From 13-2-20CM-66-19 sp036273735 (GTDB lineage Bacteria > Pseudomonadota > Gammaproteobacteria > Steroidobacterales > Steroidobacteraceae), in the NCBI GenBank assembly GCA_036273735.1, contig DASUHA010000136.1, forward strand, positions 37,269 through 101,268: a stretch of DNA of 64,000 nt, given 5' to 3'. Below, in pieces: positions 1-8,720 of this stretch. Both the position numbers and the translations under genes were made by a program. Below the pieces are notes generated by a model, which worked only from the letters and a program-made list of their open reading frames with translations, was not told where the DNA came from and made no database searches. Position 1 is the stretch's first letter. Each line of letters starts with the position of its first letter.

Positions 1-1513
1 GCTTCCCCTGGTACATCGGCTTGCCATCCGTCCCGAGGATGTCCGGAACGGCTGCTCGCGTGGAGAACACGAAGCGCAGCCCCGGGTCCTTGAAGATACG
101 CCTGACGCAAGCCCCGAACTGATGTTGGTCGGCCGGGAAATAGAGCCGGGTCGTATCCGCGCCGTGCGCCGGCATGAGCCCGCCGTCGGCATACATGCTG
201 TTGATGCCGAAGTGACAGGTGTTGTCGGCCATGTCATCGACGCCGCTGTGGCTGAAATGGGCGAGCACGTTGGCGAAGTTGAGCCGCGCCATGGTGATCT
301 CGCTGATGCACATCTCCAGGAAGGCGCTGAACGTTGCATACACGCCCTGCTTGCCTGCGACGGCGCCGAACCCTGCCGCAGCCGAGTAGTTGCCGCGCTC
401 CATGATGCCGCCGCGAATGAAGACCTCGGGGTGCTTCTTGCGGACATGGTGCAGGCCCTGTGAGCCTTCGAGGTCGTTGTCGAACACCCGAACGCTGGCC
501 ACGCGCTCGGCTTGCGGCATTGCATCCAGCAACTCATTGATGAGCTTGCCGAAATCATCGCGATTCTTGCCCGCGCCGCTCGAGCCTTTGAACGTGAGAG
601 GGCTCTTGGAAGGCTTCGCCGCCTTCAGCATGGCGATCGCCTGCTCGTAGCCGCCACGCCCTTCCAGGTATTGGATGGCGACCTCGGCCTCCAGGACCTC
701 GTGCGACTTCGGACTGCCTTCCGCTCCGGCGATACCCGGCGCCATGGGGCGCTTGATCACCAGTGCGTGTGGGCGCTGGTCGGAGAACACGCGGCAAAGA
801 TCGATATAGAGCGCATCCAGATCCTCGCCCATGGTGGTATCCGTCTGCAGCCCGTAGCCCGAGAGGGTACGGGTCAGGTCATAGCCGGTCATGTATTCCT
901 GCGGATGCCCGGCAATCGTCACGTTGTTGTCGTCGACCAGCACCTTGATGTCGAGCTGTTTGCCGACGGCCAGGCGCGCCGCTTCGGCGTTGTCGCCTTC
1001 CATCTGGCTGCCATCGGAGCCGAGGAGAATCACGGCCTTGCCGGGGTTGGCCATGGCGATGCCATTACAGAAAGCCCACATATGGCCGAGGCGGCCAGAG
1101 GCAAACTCCACGCCCGGCGTGAGCGCCTTTTCCGGGTGACCCGGCAGCCCGCTGTCGTACTCGCGATAGTGCAGAAGCTTCTCGGCCGGCATGGCCCCGT
1201 TGAGGACGCTCAGCAGATACTGGGTCGCTACGCGATGGCCGGCTTCATCGTAGAAGGTCGGCACGATCGGCGCACCGTTGGCTATGAAAGCGCGAATGAT
1301 CGTGACCTCAGGAACCGTGTCGTAGGCCCCGCCCGTATGACCTGAAAGACCCTTCGCACCGGCGAGCGCCGTGAAGAATACGATCGCGTCCCGACAGAGC
1401 TGGATATTGTGCTTGAGCGTCGCCTTCTGTGCGTCGGTCAGCGTAGTGACGGCCGGATCCAGTTTGAGCGGCTCGAGCTTGCCGAGATCGATGGGAAAGG
1501 TTTCATTGGCCAT
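1..1513 (-). CDS. Transketolase-family protein, C-terminus cut by window edge
   Basis: The minus strand is open from an ATG at 1513 to the window edge, giving 504 residues and no stop, so the gene continues outside. A thiamine-diphosphate site is visible: GSDGSQMEGDNAEAA followed about 20 residues later by VDDNN, the usual GDG-to-NN pattern. The pyrimidine-binding half follows, with FATFSAFLE-type text (here YATFSAFLE) and SHSGVDDMADNTCHFG. The order, TPP-binding domain first and pyrimidine domain second in one chain, is that of transketolases. The enzyme probably moves two-carbon ketol units between sugar phosphates in the cytoplasm. Its N-terminus does not look like E. coli TktA, so it may be a divergent subfamily with another substrate. 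The family call is firm; the substrate is not known. Confidence 0.8.
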   Translation of the reverse strand, partial: MANETFPIDLGKLEPLKLDPAVTTLTDAQKATLKHNIQLCRDAIVFFTALAGAKGLSGHTGGAYDTVPEVTIIRAFIANGAPIVPTFYDEAGHRVATQYLLSVLNGAMPAEKLLHYREYDSGLPGHPEKALTPGVEFASGRLGHMWAFCNGIAMANPGKAVILLGSDGSQMEGDNAEAARLAVGKQLDIKVLVDDNNVTIAGHPQEYMTGYDLTRTLSGYGLQTDTTMGEDLDALYIDLCRVFSDQRPHALVIKRPMAPGIAGAEGSPKSHEVLEAEVAIQYLEGRGGYEQAIAMLKAAKPSKSPLTFKGSSGAGKNRDDFGKLINELLDAMPQAERVASVRVFDNDLEGSQGLHHVRKKHPEVFIRGGIMERGNYSAAAGFGAVAGKQGVYATFSAFLEMCISEITMARLNFANVLAHFSHSGVDDMADNTCHFGINSMYADGGLMPAHGADTTRLYFPADQHQFGACVRRIFKDPGLRFVFSTRAAVPDILGTDGKPMYQGK

Positions 1514-1716
1514 GGAGAGGTACTTCCGTAGTGGGCGCGGTGGGAAAAAATGGCCTGCGACGAATCGCAGGACTCGTACCAGCACGCGAGAATCGGAGGG
1601 GTCCGCTGAGGGCAGGGACATCCTATCAGAGCTCGACCGGGGCGGCAGCTCAGGCCGCGCGGCCAAGCGCACGACCCGCTTGCCACGAGTGTCACCAGGA
1701 TGCTCGTGCCATCCCC

Positions 1717-2523
1717 CTAGGGCAGCTCGCGCACCCAGATGTTCCTGAAGCTGATCGGCTCGCTCCGGTCGCCGTGCGCCTGCAGCTTGATGGGCGCCTC
1801 GTCATACGCCTTGTAGACTGGCCTGCCGATATAGAGTGTCTGGCCCTTGAGCTCGAAGTGGTCATCGACCACGACCCCGTTCCAGAGCACGGTTGCATAC
1901 GCGGGGCTTCTCAAACTTCCATCCGGATTGAATCGCGGCGCCGTCCAGATTACGTCATACGACTGCCACTGACCCGGTTTGCGTGCCGCGTTCGCCAGCG
2001 GAATGCTCTGCTTGTACAGGCTTCCGGCCATGCCGTTCACGTACGTGCGATTCCTGTAGGAGTCCAACACCTGCAGCTCGTAGCCGTTATCGCCAGGCCC
2101 GGTCGAGGCCAGAAACACCCCGCTGTTGCCCCGTGCCTGATCACTGCCGGTGACGTCCGCCGGAATCCGCCACTCGATGTGCAGCTGATAGTTCCTGAAC
2201 CTGCGGCGGGTCTCTATGTTGCCGACGCCGGGCGCCTTGTTGACCACCAGGACTCCATCCCTGACGAACCACCGCGCCGGCGTATGATCCTGAGCCGAGA
2301 CCCACTCACTCAAGCTCTTACCGTCGAAGAGAATGATTGCATCCGACGGCGGAGCGCCCATCGTGGCGCCCGGCGTCACCACCGGCGGTGCCGGAGTCCA
2401 TACTTCCGTGGCTTTCGGATTGGGCGTGGCCGCCTCCTGCGCCGCAACCAGCGCGCTGGCCGCAAACAGCGATGCGATCGCGAAGGCCTTTGCAGTCGGT
2501 AAGCTCATAATATTCATAAGCAT
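1717..2523 (-). CDS. Secreted DUF1080 (3-keto-disaccharide hydrolase-like) protein
   Basis: 268 residues. The N-terminus is a signal peptide (about 1-28, hydrophobic AFAIASLFAASALVAAQ ending in a likely AxA-type site). A DUF1080 domain follows, with the typical ILFDGKSLSEW opening, RNYQLHIEWRIP, GNSGVFL and YELQVLDSY segments and a C-terminal SFRNIWVREL. The fold is a concanavalin-like beta-sandwich, and some members hydrolyse 3-keto-disaccharides or 3-keto-glycosides. The likely location is periplasmic or surface. Three in-frame ATGs (2523, 2517, 2508) compete for the start; the first is used here. No sugar-oxidising partner gene is adjacent, so the substrate remains open. Confidence 0.82.
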   Translation of the reverse strand: MLMNIMSLPTAKAFAIASLFAASALVAAQEAATPNPKATEVWTPAPPVVTPGATMGAPPSDAIILFDGKSLSEWVSAQDHTPARWFVRDGVLVVNKAPGVGNIETRRRFRNYQLHIEWRIPADVTGSDQARGNSGVFLASTGPGDNGYELQVLDSYRNRTYVNGMAGSLYKQSIPLANAARKPGQWQSYDVIWTAPRFNPDGSLRSPAYATVLWNGVVVDDHFELKGQTLYIGRPVYKAYDEAPIKLQAHGDRSEPISFRNIWVRELP

Positions 2524-2566
2524 ACACCACGGACCGCTCTTCAGAAGCTACCCTGAGGCAACCTCC

Positions 2567-3193
2567 TCATGGCCGGAGACTGATGTGAACGAGCCACCCC
2601 TCTCCGGCCAGCATTCCGGCAGACACGCCGACGAACGCCCCCATGATCACGTCACTGACGAAATGCCAGTCTCCCGCGACCAGCAGTGCCGCTGCGAGCA
2701 GCAGCAGGCCCGTTAGCACCCGCGTGCTGGGCGGGTAGAGCCTCATGAAGGCCCCCGCAAACGCTCCTGCCAACACCATGTGACCCGACGGGAAGCTGCT
2801 GGCTGCCGTGCCCATCGCGAGATGGAAGTCATGTCTTGCGCCGTGCACGACCGCGAGCGGGCTCGAAACTCCGAAGAAAGGTTTGAACACCTGATCGTTC
2901 ACTCCATAGGCGCATATCGAGGCAATACAGGCCACGCCCAAGGCTTCCCCGAGTCGCGACAGATGCCCACGCGTCAGGCGAGCCAGTACCAGCGCCAGAA
3001 CCACGGCCGCCTCCAGAGTCAGGATCACCGTAGCGCCGAAGGCGGCATTCACTGCGCCGAAATGACGGCCGGCTCCCCAGACATGAAGCGCCACCGGCAC
3101 ATCCACCTTCTTGAAGCAGAGGGCAGCCGCGACAGCGCAAGCCGCAAACACCAGAAGCCAGAACTTCAGCACTACGGTAAAGCGTTTCATCAC
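2567..3193 (-). CDS. PAP2-family membrane phosphatase
   Basis: 208 residues with about five to six membrane segments. PAP2 signature pieces are visible: a lysine-containing KPFFG motif after segment three, PSGH in the middle, and DWHFVSDV with the catalytic-type histidine and following aspartate. The first motif lacks the usual RP ending and the third begins DW rather than SR, so this is a diverged member. Such enzymes dephosphorylate lipid phosphates such as undecaprenyl diphosphate, phosphatidate or lipid A phosphates on the periplasmic face of the inner membrane. It lies between the DUF1080 gene and a LysR gene on the same strand and need not share their function. The substrate is not predictable from sequence. 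Confidence 0.8.
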   Translation of the reverse strand: MMKRFTVVLKFWLLVFAACAVAAALCFKKVDVPVALHVWGAGRHFGAVNAAFGATVILTLEAAVVLALVLARLTRGHLSRLGEALGVACIASICAYGVNDQVFKPFFGVSSPLAVVHGARHDFHLAMGTAASSFPSGHMVLAGAFAGAFMRLYPPSTRVLTGLLLLAAALLVAGDWHFVSDVIMGAFVGVSAGMLAGEGWLVHISLRP

Positions 3194-3205
3194 GATGCCA
3201 AACTC

Positions 3206-4159
3206 CTAACGGTCGCTGGATGCACGGGCGCGCCTGCGCTTCGCGGCTCGCGGCGTAGCCGGCAACCCCGAAGCTCTGACGAAATCGATGAACGCTCGCA
3301 GAGGCGCAGGCACGAGACGCCGTCCGGAGTAGTAGAGAAACGGCCCCGAGAAGCGTTGCCACCACGGCTCGAGGACGGGCTCGAGCGCACCGCTCTCGAA
3401 GTGCGGGCGCAGCCAGTCGTCGAAGAGGGAGATGATCCCGGCTCCGGCTATCGCCGCTGCGACGGCAAGGTCGGTCGCCGTCCCGAGGCTGACGAGCAGC
3501 GGCCCAGTGGGCTCGATGCGCACGACCTCGCCGTCACGCTCGAACTCCCAGGGCTGCATCGCTCGGCCGCTGAATCGGCCACACAGGCACGCGTGCTTTA
3601 AAAGGTCGCGCGGATGCTGAGGCCGCCCACGTCGATCGAGGTACGCCGGCGCCGCAGCGAGCGCGAAATGCTGAGTGCGCGGACCAATGGGTACCGCGAT
3701 CATATCCTGCTGCAACCGCTCGTCATAACGGATGCCGGCGTCGAAGCCGGCAGCGAGCACGTCGACAAAGCTGTCTTCGGCGACTACCTCCAGGCGAATG
3801 TCCGGATAAGCGGCCAGAAACCGCGGCACGATCCCGGGTAACACGAGCCGGGCGGCGCTGACCGGGACGTTGAGCCTGAGTGTGCCGGCCGGCTTGTCGC
3901 GAAACCCGCTCACCACATCGAGCGCCGATTCGACTTCGCTCAATGCGGAGCCGAGCCGCTCGAGCAGCCGCTTGCCGGCTTCGGTGGGGGCAACACTGCG
4001 CGTCGTGCGATAGAAGAGGCGCACGCCGAGTGTGGCTTCCAGCCTGCGTATGGCCTCACTGAGGCCGGACGCGCTCTTGCCGCTCGCGCGTGCTGCATCG
4101 CGAAAGCCCCGCGCACGAGCCACGGCCAGAAAGGCCTTGAGATCACCCAGTTCCGTCAC
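3206..4159 (-). CDS. LysR-family transcriptional regulator
   Basis: 317 residues starting at a GTG. Residues about 1-60 form a winged helix-turn-helix with the LysR pattern FLAVARARGFRDAARASG, SGLSEAIRRLEATLG and TTRSVAPTEAG. Residues about 90-290 form the periplasmic-binding-protein-like effector domain (GTLRLNVP onward). The C-terminal tail is basic (RRRARASSDR). It is divergent from the pyridoxal reductase-like gene at 4255, with a 95-bp intergenic region that holds an inverted repeat, so it very likely controls that gene and itself. Family assignment is secure. The effector is unknown, although a B6-vitamer or aldehyde signal would fit the neighbour. Confidence 0.9.
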   Translation of the reverse strand: MTELGDLKAFLAVARARGFRDAARASGKSASGLSEAIRRLEATLGVRLFYRTTRSVAPTEAGKRLLERLGSALSEVESALDVVSGFRDKPAGTLRLNVPVSAARLVLPGIVPRFLAAYPDIRLEVVAEDSFVDVLAAGFDAGIRYDERLQQDMIAVPIGPRTQHFALAAAPAYLDRRGRPQHPRDLLKHACLCGRFSGRAMQPWEFERDGEVVRIEPTGPLLVSLGTATDLAVAAAIAGAGIISLFDDWLRPHFESGALEPVLEPWWQRFSGPFLYYSGRRLVPAPLRAFIDFVRASGLPATPRAAKRRRARASSDR

Positions 4160-4172
4160 TGTCCGTATTTTC

Positions 4173-4194
4173 GCACAGCCCGTACAGATTGTGC
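4173..4194. promoter_or_regulatory. Candidate LysR operator (inverted repeat)
   Basis: GCACA and TGTGC form a 5-bp inverted repeat separated by 12 bases, midway between the divergent LysR gene (start 4159) and the aldo-keto reductase gene (start 4255). Interrupted dyads of this kind are typical LysR binding sites. Seen directly; the function is inferred from position. Confidence 0.45.
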
Positions 4195-4254
4195 CTGATT
4201 ATCGCGCAGGCTCACAGAGGATAGATTGTCGCCCAGATCCAAAGGAGATCATCC

Positions 4255-5136
4255 ATGTCCAGCATCGACAGCTCACGCACATTCAGGCTCGCGGATCGCC
4301 CCGTGCAGCGGCTCGGTTACGGCGCCATGCAGCTCGCGGGGCCCGGCGTGTTCGGGCCGCCCAAAGACGAGGCCGAGGCCTTGGCCGTCCTGCGGGAAGC
4401 GGCGGCGAACGGCGTGAACCACCTCGACACCAGCGACTACTACGGCCCCCACATCACCAATCAACTCATTCGCAAAGCGCTGCATCCCTATCGGGAGGAC
4501 CTGGTCATCGTCACCAAGATCGGTGCCCAGCGCGGCACCGACGGCTCATGGCTACCCGCCTCCTCCCCCGAGGAGCTCGCCCAGGCGGTGTACGACAATC
4601 TGCGCAATCTGGGCCTCGAAACCCTCGAGGTGGTCAATTTCCGCAGCATGGGCCGCGCGCACGGGCCGGCGGAAGGCTCCATCGAGGCGCCACTCAGCGC
4701 GGTGGCTGAGCTGCAGCGCAAAGGCCTGGTGCGGCACATCGGATTGAGCAACGTCACGCGCGCCCAGATCGAGGAGGGACGGCGGATCTGCGAAATCGTT
4801 TGCGTTCAGAATCACTACAACCTGGCGCGTCGCGTCGACGATGTGCTGATCGATGAGCTTGCGCGCGACGGCACCGCCTACGTGCCCTTCTTTCCCCTCG
4901 GCGGCTTCACCCCGCTGCAGTCATCCATCCTTTCCGAGGTGGCCCAACGCCTCGGTGCGACGCCGATGCAGGTTGCACTCGCCTGGCTCCTTCGCCGGTC
5001 ACCTAACATCCTGCTGATCCCGGGCACCTCTTCGCGCGCTCACTTGCGGGAGAACCTTGCGGCCGCGGAGCTGGATCTGCCGCCCGATGCCCTCGCAGCG
5101 CTGGATGGGATCAAAATGGATAGCCGATCCCCGTGA
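4255..5136 (+). CDS. pdxI: Aldo/keto reductase, pyridoxal reductase (PdxI/YdbC) type
   Basis: 293 residues, full length. The sequence follows E. coli YdbC/PdxI closely: RLGYGAMQLAGPGVFGPP near the start, HLDTSDYYGPHITNQ, VTKIGAQRG, HIGLSNVT, YVPFFPLGGFTPLQ and a C-terminal LLIPGTSS NADPH-binding segment. The aldo-keto reductase tetrad is visible as D and Y in DTSDYYG and K in TKIG. The usual histidine is replaced by asparagine in EVVNF, as in YdbC. The predicted reaction is NADPH-dependent reduction of pyridoxal to pyridoxine in B6 salvage. AAGGAG precedes the ATG by 8 bases. Its 3' end overlaps the convergent barrel gene by 26 bp. Confidence 0.85.
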   Translation: MSSIDSSRTFRLADRPVQRLGYGAMQLAGPGVFGPPKDEAEALAVLREAAANGVNHLDTSDYYGPHITNQLIRKALHPYREDLVIVTKIGAQRGTDGSWLPASSPEELAQAVYDNLRNLGLETLEVVNFRSMGRAHGPAEGSIEAPLSAVAELQRKGLVRHIGLSNVTRAQIEEGRRICEIVCVQNHYNLARRVDDVLIDELARDGTAYVPFFPLGGFTPLQSSILSEVAQRLGATPMQVALAWLLRRSPNILLIPGTSSRAHLRENLAAAELDLPPDALAALDGIKMDSRSP

Positions 5137-6484
5137 ACACCGCGGTCCCTTCATTGCCATAGCCGATGTCGACGTACCCGACGACGAACGGCCGCGCCAC
5201 GCCCCGGAATCCGACGCCGAAGACCTTGTGCAGCTCCGAAGTCGGCCAGGCGCCGAGCCGCGAGAACACGCGGCCGACATCGAGGAACGGCGCCACCTCG
5301 AGATCCAGACGGCTGGAGGCGATGCGCACCGAGCCCACTTTGCGGCGCAGCTCGACGGTTGCGGAGAAGGCGTTGCGGTCATAGAAGCGCCCGGCACCGT
5401 AGCCGCGCAGCGGTTGCCCGCCGCCGATCACACTCTGCCCGCCGCCGAGCGTGCTCAACGCCCAGAACGGCGCATGGTCGGCCTGGGGCATATAGCGCAG
5501 AGCAGCATGAGCCGCGAGGATGGTGTTGTGTGCGACCGTCCAGAAGCCGCGACCATCGATGCCCGTCTCACTGAACAGGGAGTCATTCAGAAGGCCATTG
5601 CGGCTCGCCAGCCCGCCATAAACGACCCACTCGACACCGCGCGTCGGCACGACGATGTCGTCGCGGGAGTCGTAGATCACGGCGAAGCGGTTCAGCACTT
5701 CCTTGGTCGAGTGCAGGCCGCGGACGTTGGGGAAGAGCACATCAGTCGATAGGATGCGAGGAAGCGTCCCAGGCAGCACGTCGACGTTCCGTAAGAGGAG
5801 GGTGTATTGCAGCTGCCAGGCCCGGGTCAGATTGAAGCCGAACTCGCCCTGGGCGAGCTCCTGCTCGTTGGTGAAATTCGTCTGGTGATCGGCGGGCGTG
5901 TGATTGCCGATTCCGTAGAACCTCGGCGTGCCGTCACGGTCATAGATCACGCTGAGATTGACCGACCAGCGTCGATCGCGCAGCCGTCCTTCCTGATACT
6001 GAGCGTTGACACCCCGCTCCACCCGTTGCTTGGCCTCCGCCGTGAGGGCCCATTGCTCATCCGCGCTCGGATAGTCGTAGATGCGTGCGTGCGCACCCCA
6101 GCCGAAATACGTGTTGTGTATGATGTCAGGCGCAATCATCTGACGGATGTGCTCACTCTCATCCGTCTTCAGCCACGTCGGGATGATCCCGACTGTCGAG
6201 CCGCTGTCGGGATCGACTGCGATCTCCGGAACCGGGAGAAAGGGCGCCGTCGAGGGATTGAGCCAACTGAGGACTCCGCCGGCCGCGTTCCGTGTGGCAG
6301 GTTGCGGCACCGTTTGCGGAGCCTTCACCGCAGGCGGCGGCGTCGGCGGCTGCGCGGTCGGCGGCACCGCGGGCACCTGCGCGATGGCCTGATGGCCCGG
6401 TATCAGTGCGGCAAGCGCCAGCGCCAGAGGTGCGAGGGCCGCCGCGGTCCGGCCACGGAAGGCCCGCCAGGACGGGCTGCTCAC
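5111..6484 (-). CDS. Outer-membrane Omp85/BamA-like beta-barrel without POTRA (phosphonate operon)
   Basis: 457 residues. A signal peptide (about 1-36, ending HQAIAQ) is followed by a proline-rich linker (VPPTAQPPTPPP), a WLNP segment, and about 380 residues of alternating beta-strand ending in the outer-membrane-type terminal GIGYPF. Surface-antigen/Omp85 features include GVEWVVYGG and LRGYGAGRFYDRN. There is no room for POTRA domains, so this is a barrel-only member. The start is set at a GTG whose GTGA overlaps the stop of the transaminase gene, matching the coupling in the rest of the operon; an upstream TTG at 6502 is an alternative. A close paralogue lies at 39886-41256 beside the hopanoid genes. 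The role is unproven; insertion or export of a modified lipid is an inference. Confidence 0.78.
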   Translation of the reverse strand: MSSPSWRAFRGRTAAALAPLALALAALIPGHQAIAQVPAVPPTAQPPTPPPAVKAPQTVPQPATRNAAGGVLSWLNPSTAPFLPVPEIAVDPDSGSTVGIIPTWLKTDESEHIRQMIAPDIIHNTYFGWGAHARIYDYPSADEQWALTAEAKQRVERGVNAQYQEGRLRDRRWSVNLSVIYDRDGTPRFYGIGNHTPADHQTNFTNEQELAQGEFGFNLTRAWQLQYTLLLRNVDVLPGTLPRILSTDVLFPNVRGLHSTKEVLNRFAVIYDSRDDIVVPTRGVEWVVYGGLASRNGLLNDSLFSETGIDGRGFWTVAHNTILAAHAALRYMPQADHAPFWALSTLGGGQSVIGGGQPLRGYGAGRFYDRNAFSATVELRRKVGSVRIASSRLDLEVAPFLDVGRVFSRLGAWPTSELHKVFGVGFRGVARPFVVGYVDIGYGNEGTAVFTGIGYPF

Positions 6485-7554
6485 CTCAACAGCTCGCCGC
6501 AACTCCCCAACAGCCGGTCCATGTCGGCCGCGGTGATCTCGCCCATGGTCGAGATGCGGAACAGCCTCTTCGACAGGTCACCCTGGCCAGCGTAGATCAC
6601 GAAGCCCCTCACCTTCAGGAAATCGTGCAAGGTCGCGTAGGATAAACGCGCGGGCAATCGATAAGAGCGCAGGACCACCGAAGATTCCCCGGGCGCAAGC
6701 GCGGCAGCGATGCCGAGCTCATCGAGACCCGCGCGTACCTGCTCCGCAAGGGCGGCATACCGTCCGTGCCGCTTCAGCCATCCCCCCTGCTCCGCGTGCT
6801 CCCGCAGCGCCTCGACGAGCGCATAGTGCGCCTGCACTGCGGGCGTGAACGGCGTATCCCGCCGCTCCTGCGCGCCGGCGAGCCGTGCGAGATCCAGGTA
6901 GTGGCTTCGGCTCGCTGCCCGCTGCAATGCACGCCGGCGCACGATGACGAACGCAACGCCCGGCACACCGTGCAGACACTTGTTCGCGGTTGCCGCCACC
7001 GCAGCGAACGCCCCATCGGCGAAATCGAGGGACTCGGCACCGAAGCTGCTGACTGCGTCCACCAACATCTCTGCGCCATACTTGCGGCACAGCTCAGCGA
7101 GCGGCCGCAGATCATTGAGCCGGCCGGTCGTCGTCTCGTGATGCACCACCGCGAGATGAGTGAACCGTGCGCCTTGGGAGGACGCGAGCCGCGCGGTGAT
7201 CGCATCGAGATCGAGCCTCTGCATCCAGTCGCCCACGAGCCGCTCGTGCGCAATCCCGTACTGCGTGCAGATCCGCGCGATCCGCTCTCCGTACACACCG
7301 TTCTCGGCCACCAACACCCGTCCGGCCTGCGGCACGAGTGTGGTCACCATGCCTTCCACGGCCCCGGTGCCGGATGCCGTCACCAGCGCGGCCGTCCATT
7401 CGGCCGGATCGAGTGCATACACCGCCAGCAGGCGCCTGCGAGCCTCATCCTGCAGGTCGAAGAACTCGCTCTCGCGGTGACACAGGTCCGGCCCGAGGAG
7501 ACTGCGGCGCACGCGCTCACTCAACGTGACGGGCCCGGGATTGAGCAGCAGCAT
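6481..7554 (-). CDS. phnW: 2-aminoethylphosphonate-pyruvate transaminase
   Basis: 357 residues, a class V PLP aminotransferase. It opens with LLLNPGPVTLS, has CHRESEF, SGTGAVE and the AVSSFGAE segment, and the PLP lysine is in ATANKCLHGVPG, matching PhnW (S/T-x-NKC-x-GVPG). The C-terminal FRISTMGEI is also typical. In biosynthesis the enzyme aminates phosphonoacetaldehyde to 2-aminoethylphosphonate using alanine. The adjacent PEP mutase and decarboxylase show it works in the making direction here. The start at 7554 (ATG) overlaps the stop of the decarboxylase (TGATG). A longer reading from 7695 would only add low-complexity residues lying inside the decarboxylase gene. Confidence 0.9.
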   Translation of the reverse strand: MLLLNPGPVTLSERVRRSLLGPDLCHRESEFFDLQDEARRRLLAVYALDPAEWTAALVTASGTGAVEGMVTTLVPQAGRVLVAENGVYGERIARICTQYGIAHERLVGDWMQRLDLDAITARLASSQGARFTHLAVVHHETTTGRLNDLRPLAELCRKYGAEMLVDAVSSFGAESLDFADGAFAAVAATANKCLHGVPGVAFVIVRRRALQRAASRSHYLDLARLAGAQERRDTPFTPAVQAHYALVEALREHAEQGGWLKRHGRYAALAEQVRAGLDELGIAAALAPGESSVVLRSYRLPARLSYATLHDFLKVRGFVIYAGQGDLSKRLFRISTMGEITAADMDRLLGSCGELLR

Positions 7555-8720
7555 CAGCGCGCTCCGATGTGCTCGAGCAGGCGCTGCTTGACCTCGACCG
7601 GGCCGATCGACGGCCGCGGCAATCCTGCCGAGGTCCCGGGCCGGATGAGGAGGCGCGCGAAGGTCGGGCCACCGGCCGGGGGCGCTTCGAGCCACGCGGC
7701 AACAGCTGCCGTGTCATCCGTCTCGAGCGAGGCTGCATACCCACAAGCCGCGGCGACCTCTGCAAACGAAACCGACGGCGAGACGGTTGCCTGGCCGCCG
7801 GTCGAATCGTGCACACCGTTGTCGAGCAGCAGATGACGCAGGTTCGGCGGGCCGTAGGCGCCGAGTGTCGCGAGCGCGCCGAGCCGCATCAGCGCCGCGC
7901 CGTCACCGTCGATCGCAACCACTTTCAGGTCCGGACGGGCGAGCGCGAGACCGAGCGCGAGCGGGGCCACGCAACCCATGGAGCCGACCATGTAGAGCTG
8001 GTTCGGCCGATCGGCGATCGCATAGAGCTCTCGCCCGCAAAATCCCGTGGCGGCCAGTACGACAGTCGAGGCCACCGGGGTGTGGGCGATCACGGCTTCC
8101 AGGGCAGCCCGCCGCGAGGGCCGATCCTCCGGAGCATGCCGGCGGGATTCCATGACCGCGGGCGAGCGTGAGGTGTCGCGGCTGGCCAGCGCCTCGCCCG
8201 TCAGCGGGCAAGGGGACACGCTGCCCTTGCGCATGACCAACGCATAAGGCCGCCCCGTGGCGCTGAAATGCGCCACTGCGCGATCGAGCGCGCCGCCGAG
8301 CGCCGCGCCCTCCGTTGGAAACAGCTCCCAGGGAACCTCCATGGTACTCAACATGGCCGGCGTGATCGGCCCCATCAGCGCATGCTGCGGCTCATCGGCA
8401 ACGCCCGGCTGCCCGCGCCATGTGACGATCAGCAGCTGTGGCAGACGGAACGTCCAGGTGAGGGACGTGAGCGGGCTCACCGCATTGCCGAGCCCGGAGT
8501 TCTGCATCATGGCGATGCCGCGCGTGGCACTGCCGCGACCGAGCGCGATTCCCGCCATTGCCGCAACGGCATCTCCCTCGTTCGCCATGGAGAGATAGTG
8601 GAGGGAGGAGTCCTGGATGACGTAGTTGATGAACGGCGTGAGGTATGAGCAAGGTACGCCGGCGTACCACTCGAAGCCGCGCGCGCGCGCCGCCTCGATG
8701 AAGTCGCGCGCCTCGATCAT
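7554..8720 (-). CDS. ppd: Phosphonopyruvate decarboxylase
   Basis: 388 residues, a TPP-dependent decarboxylase of the Ppd/AepY type. The N-terminal half has FIEAARARGFEWYAGVPCSYL and the TPP-activating glutamate in ANEGDAVAAMAGIALG (about residue 48). The C-terminal half has the TPP/Mg site GDGAALMRLG followed by LLLDNGVHDSTGGQ. It converts phosphonopyruvate to phosphonoacetaldehyde and CO2, the irreversible step that pulls PEP mutase forward. The ATG overlaps the PEP mutase stop (ATGA), and its own stop overlaps the transaminase start, so the three core enzymes are translationally coupled. Confidence 0.93.
   Translation of the reverse strand: MIEARDFIEAARARGFEWYAGVPCSYLTPFINYVIQDSSLHYLSMANEGDAVAAMAGIALGRGSATRGIAMMQNSGLGNAVSPLTSLTWTFRLPQLLIVTWRGQPGVADEPQHALMGPITPAMLSTMEVPWELFPTEGAALGGALDRAVAHFSATGRPYALVMRKGSVSPCPLTGEALASRDTSRSPAVMESRRHAPEDRPSRRAALEAVIAHTPVASTVVLAATGFCGRELYAIADRPNQLYMVGSMGCVAPLALGLALARPDLKVVAIDGDGAALMRLGALATLGAYGPPNLRHLLLDNGVHDSTGGQATVSPSVSFAEVAAACGYAASLETDDTAAVAAWLEAPPAGGPTFARLLIRPGTSAGLPRPSIGPVEVKQRLLEHIGAR

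Noticed and set aside
512..1345. Plus-strand open frame of 277 codons
   Set aside because: Antisense to the transketolase-family gene, which has clear TPP motifs on the minus strand.
1653..1664. GGCCGCGCGGCC palindrome
   Set aside because: A loopless GC palindrome of this kind is expected by chance in such GC-rich DNA and lies at no gene boundary signal.
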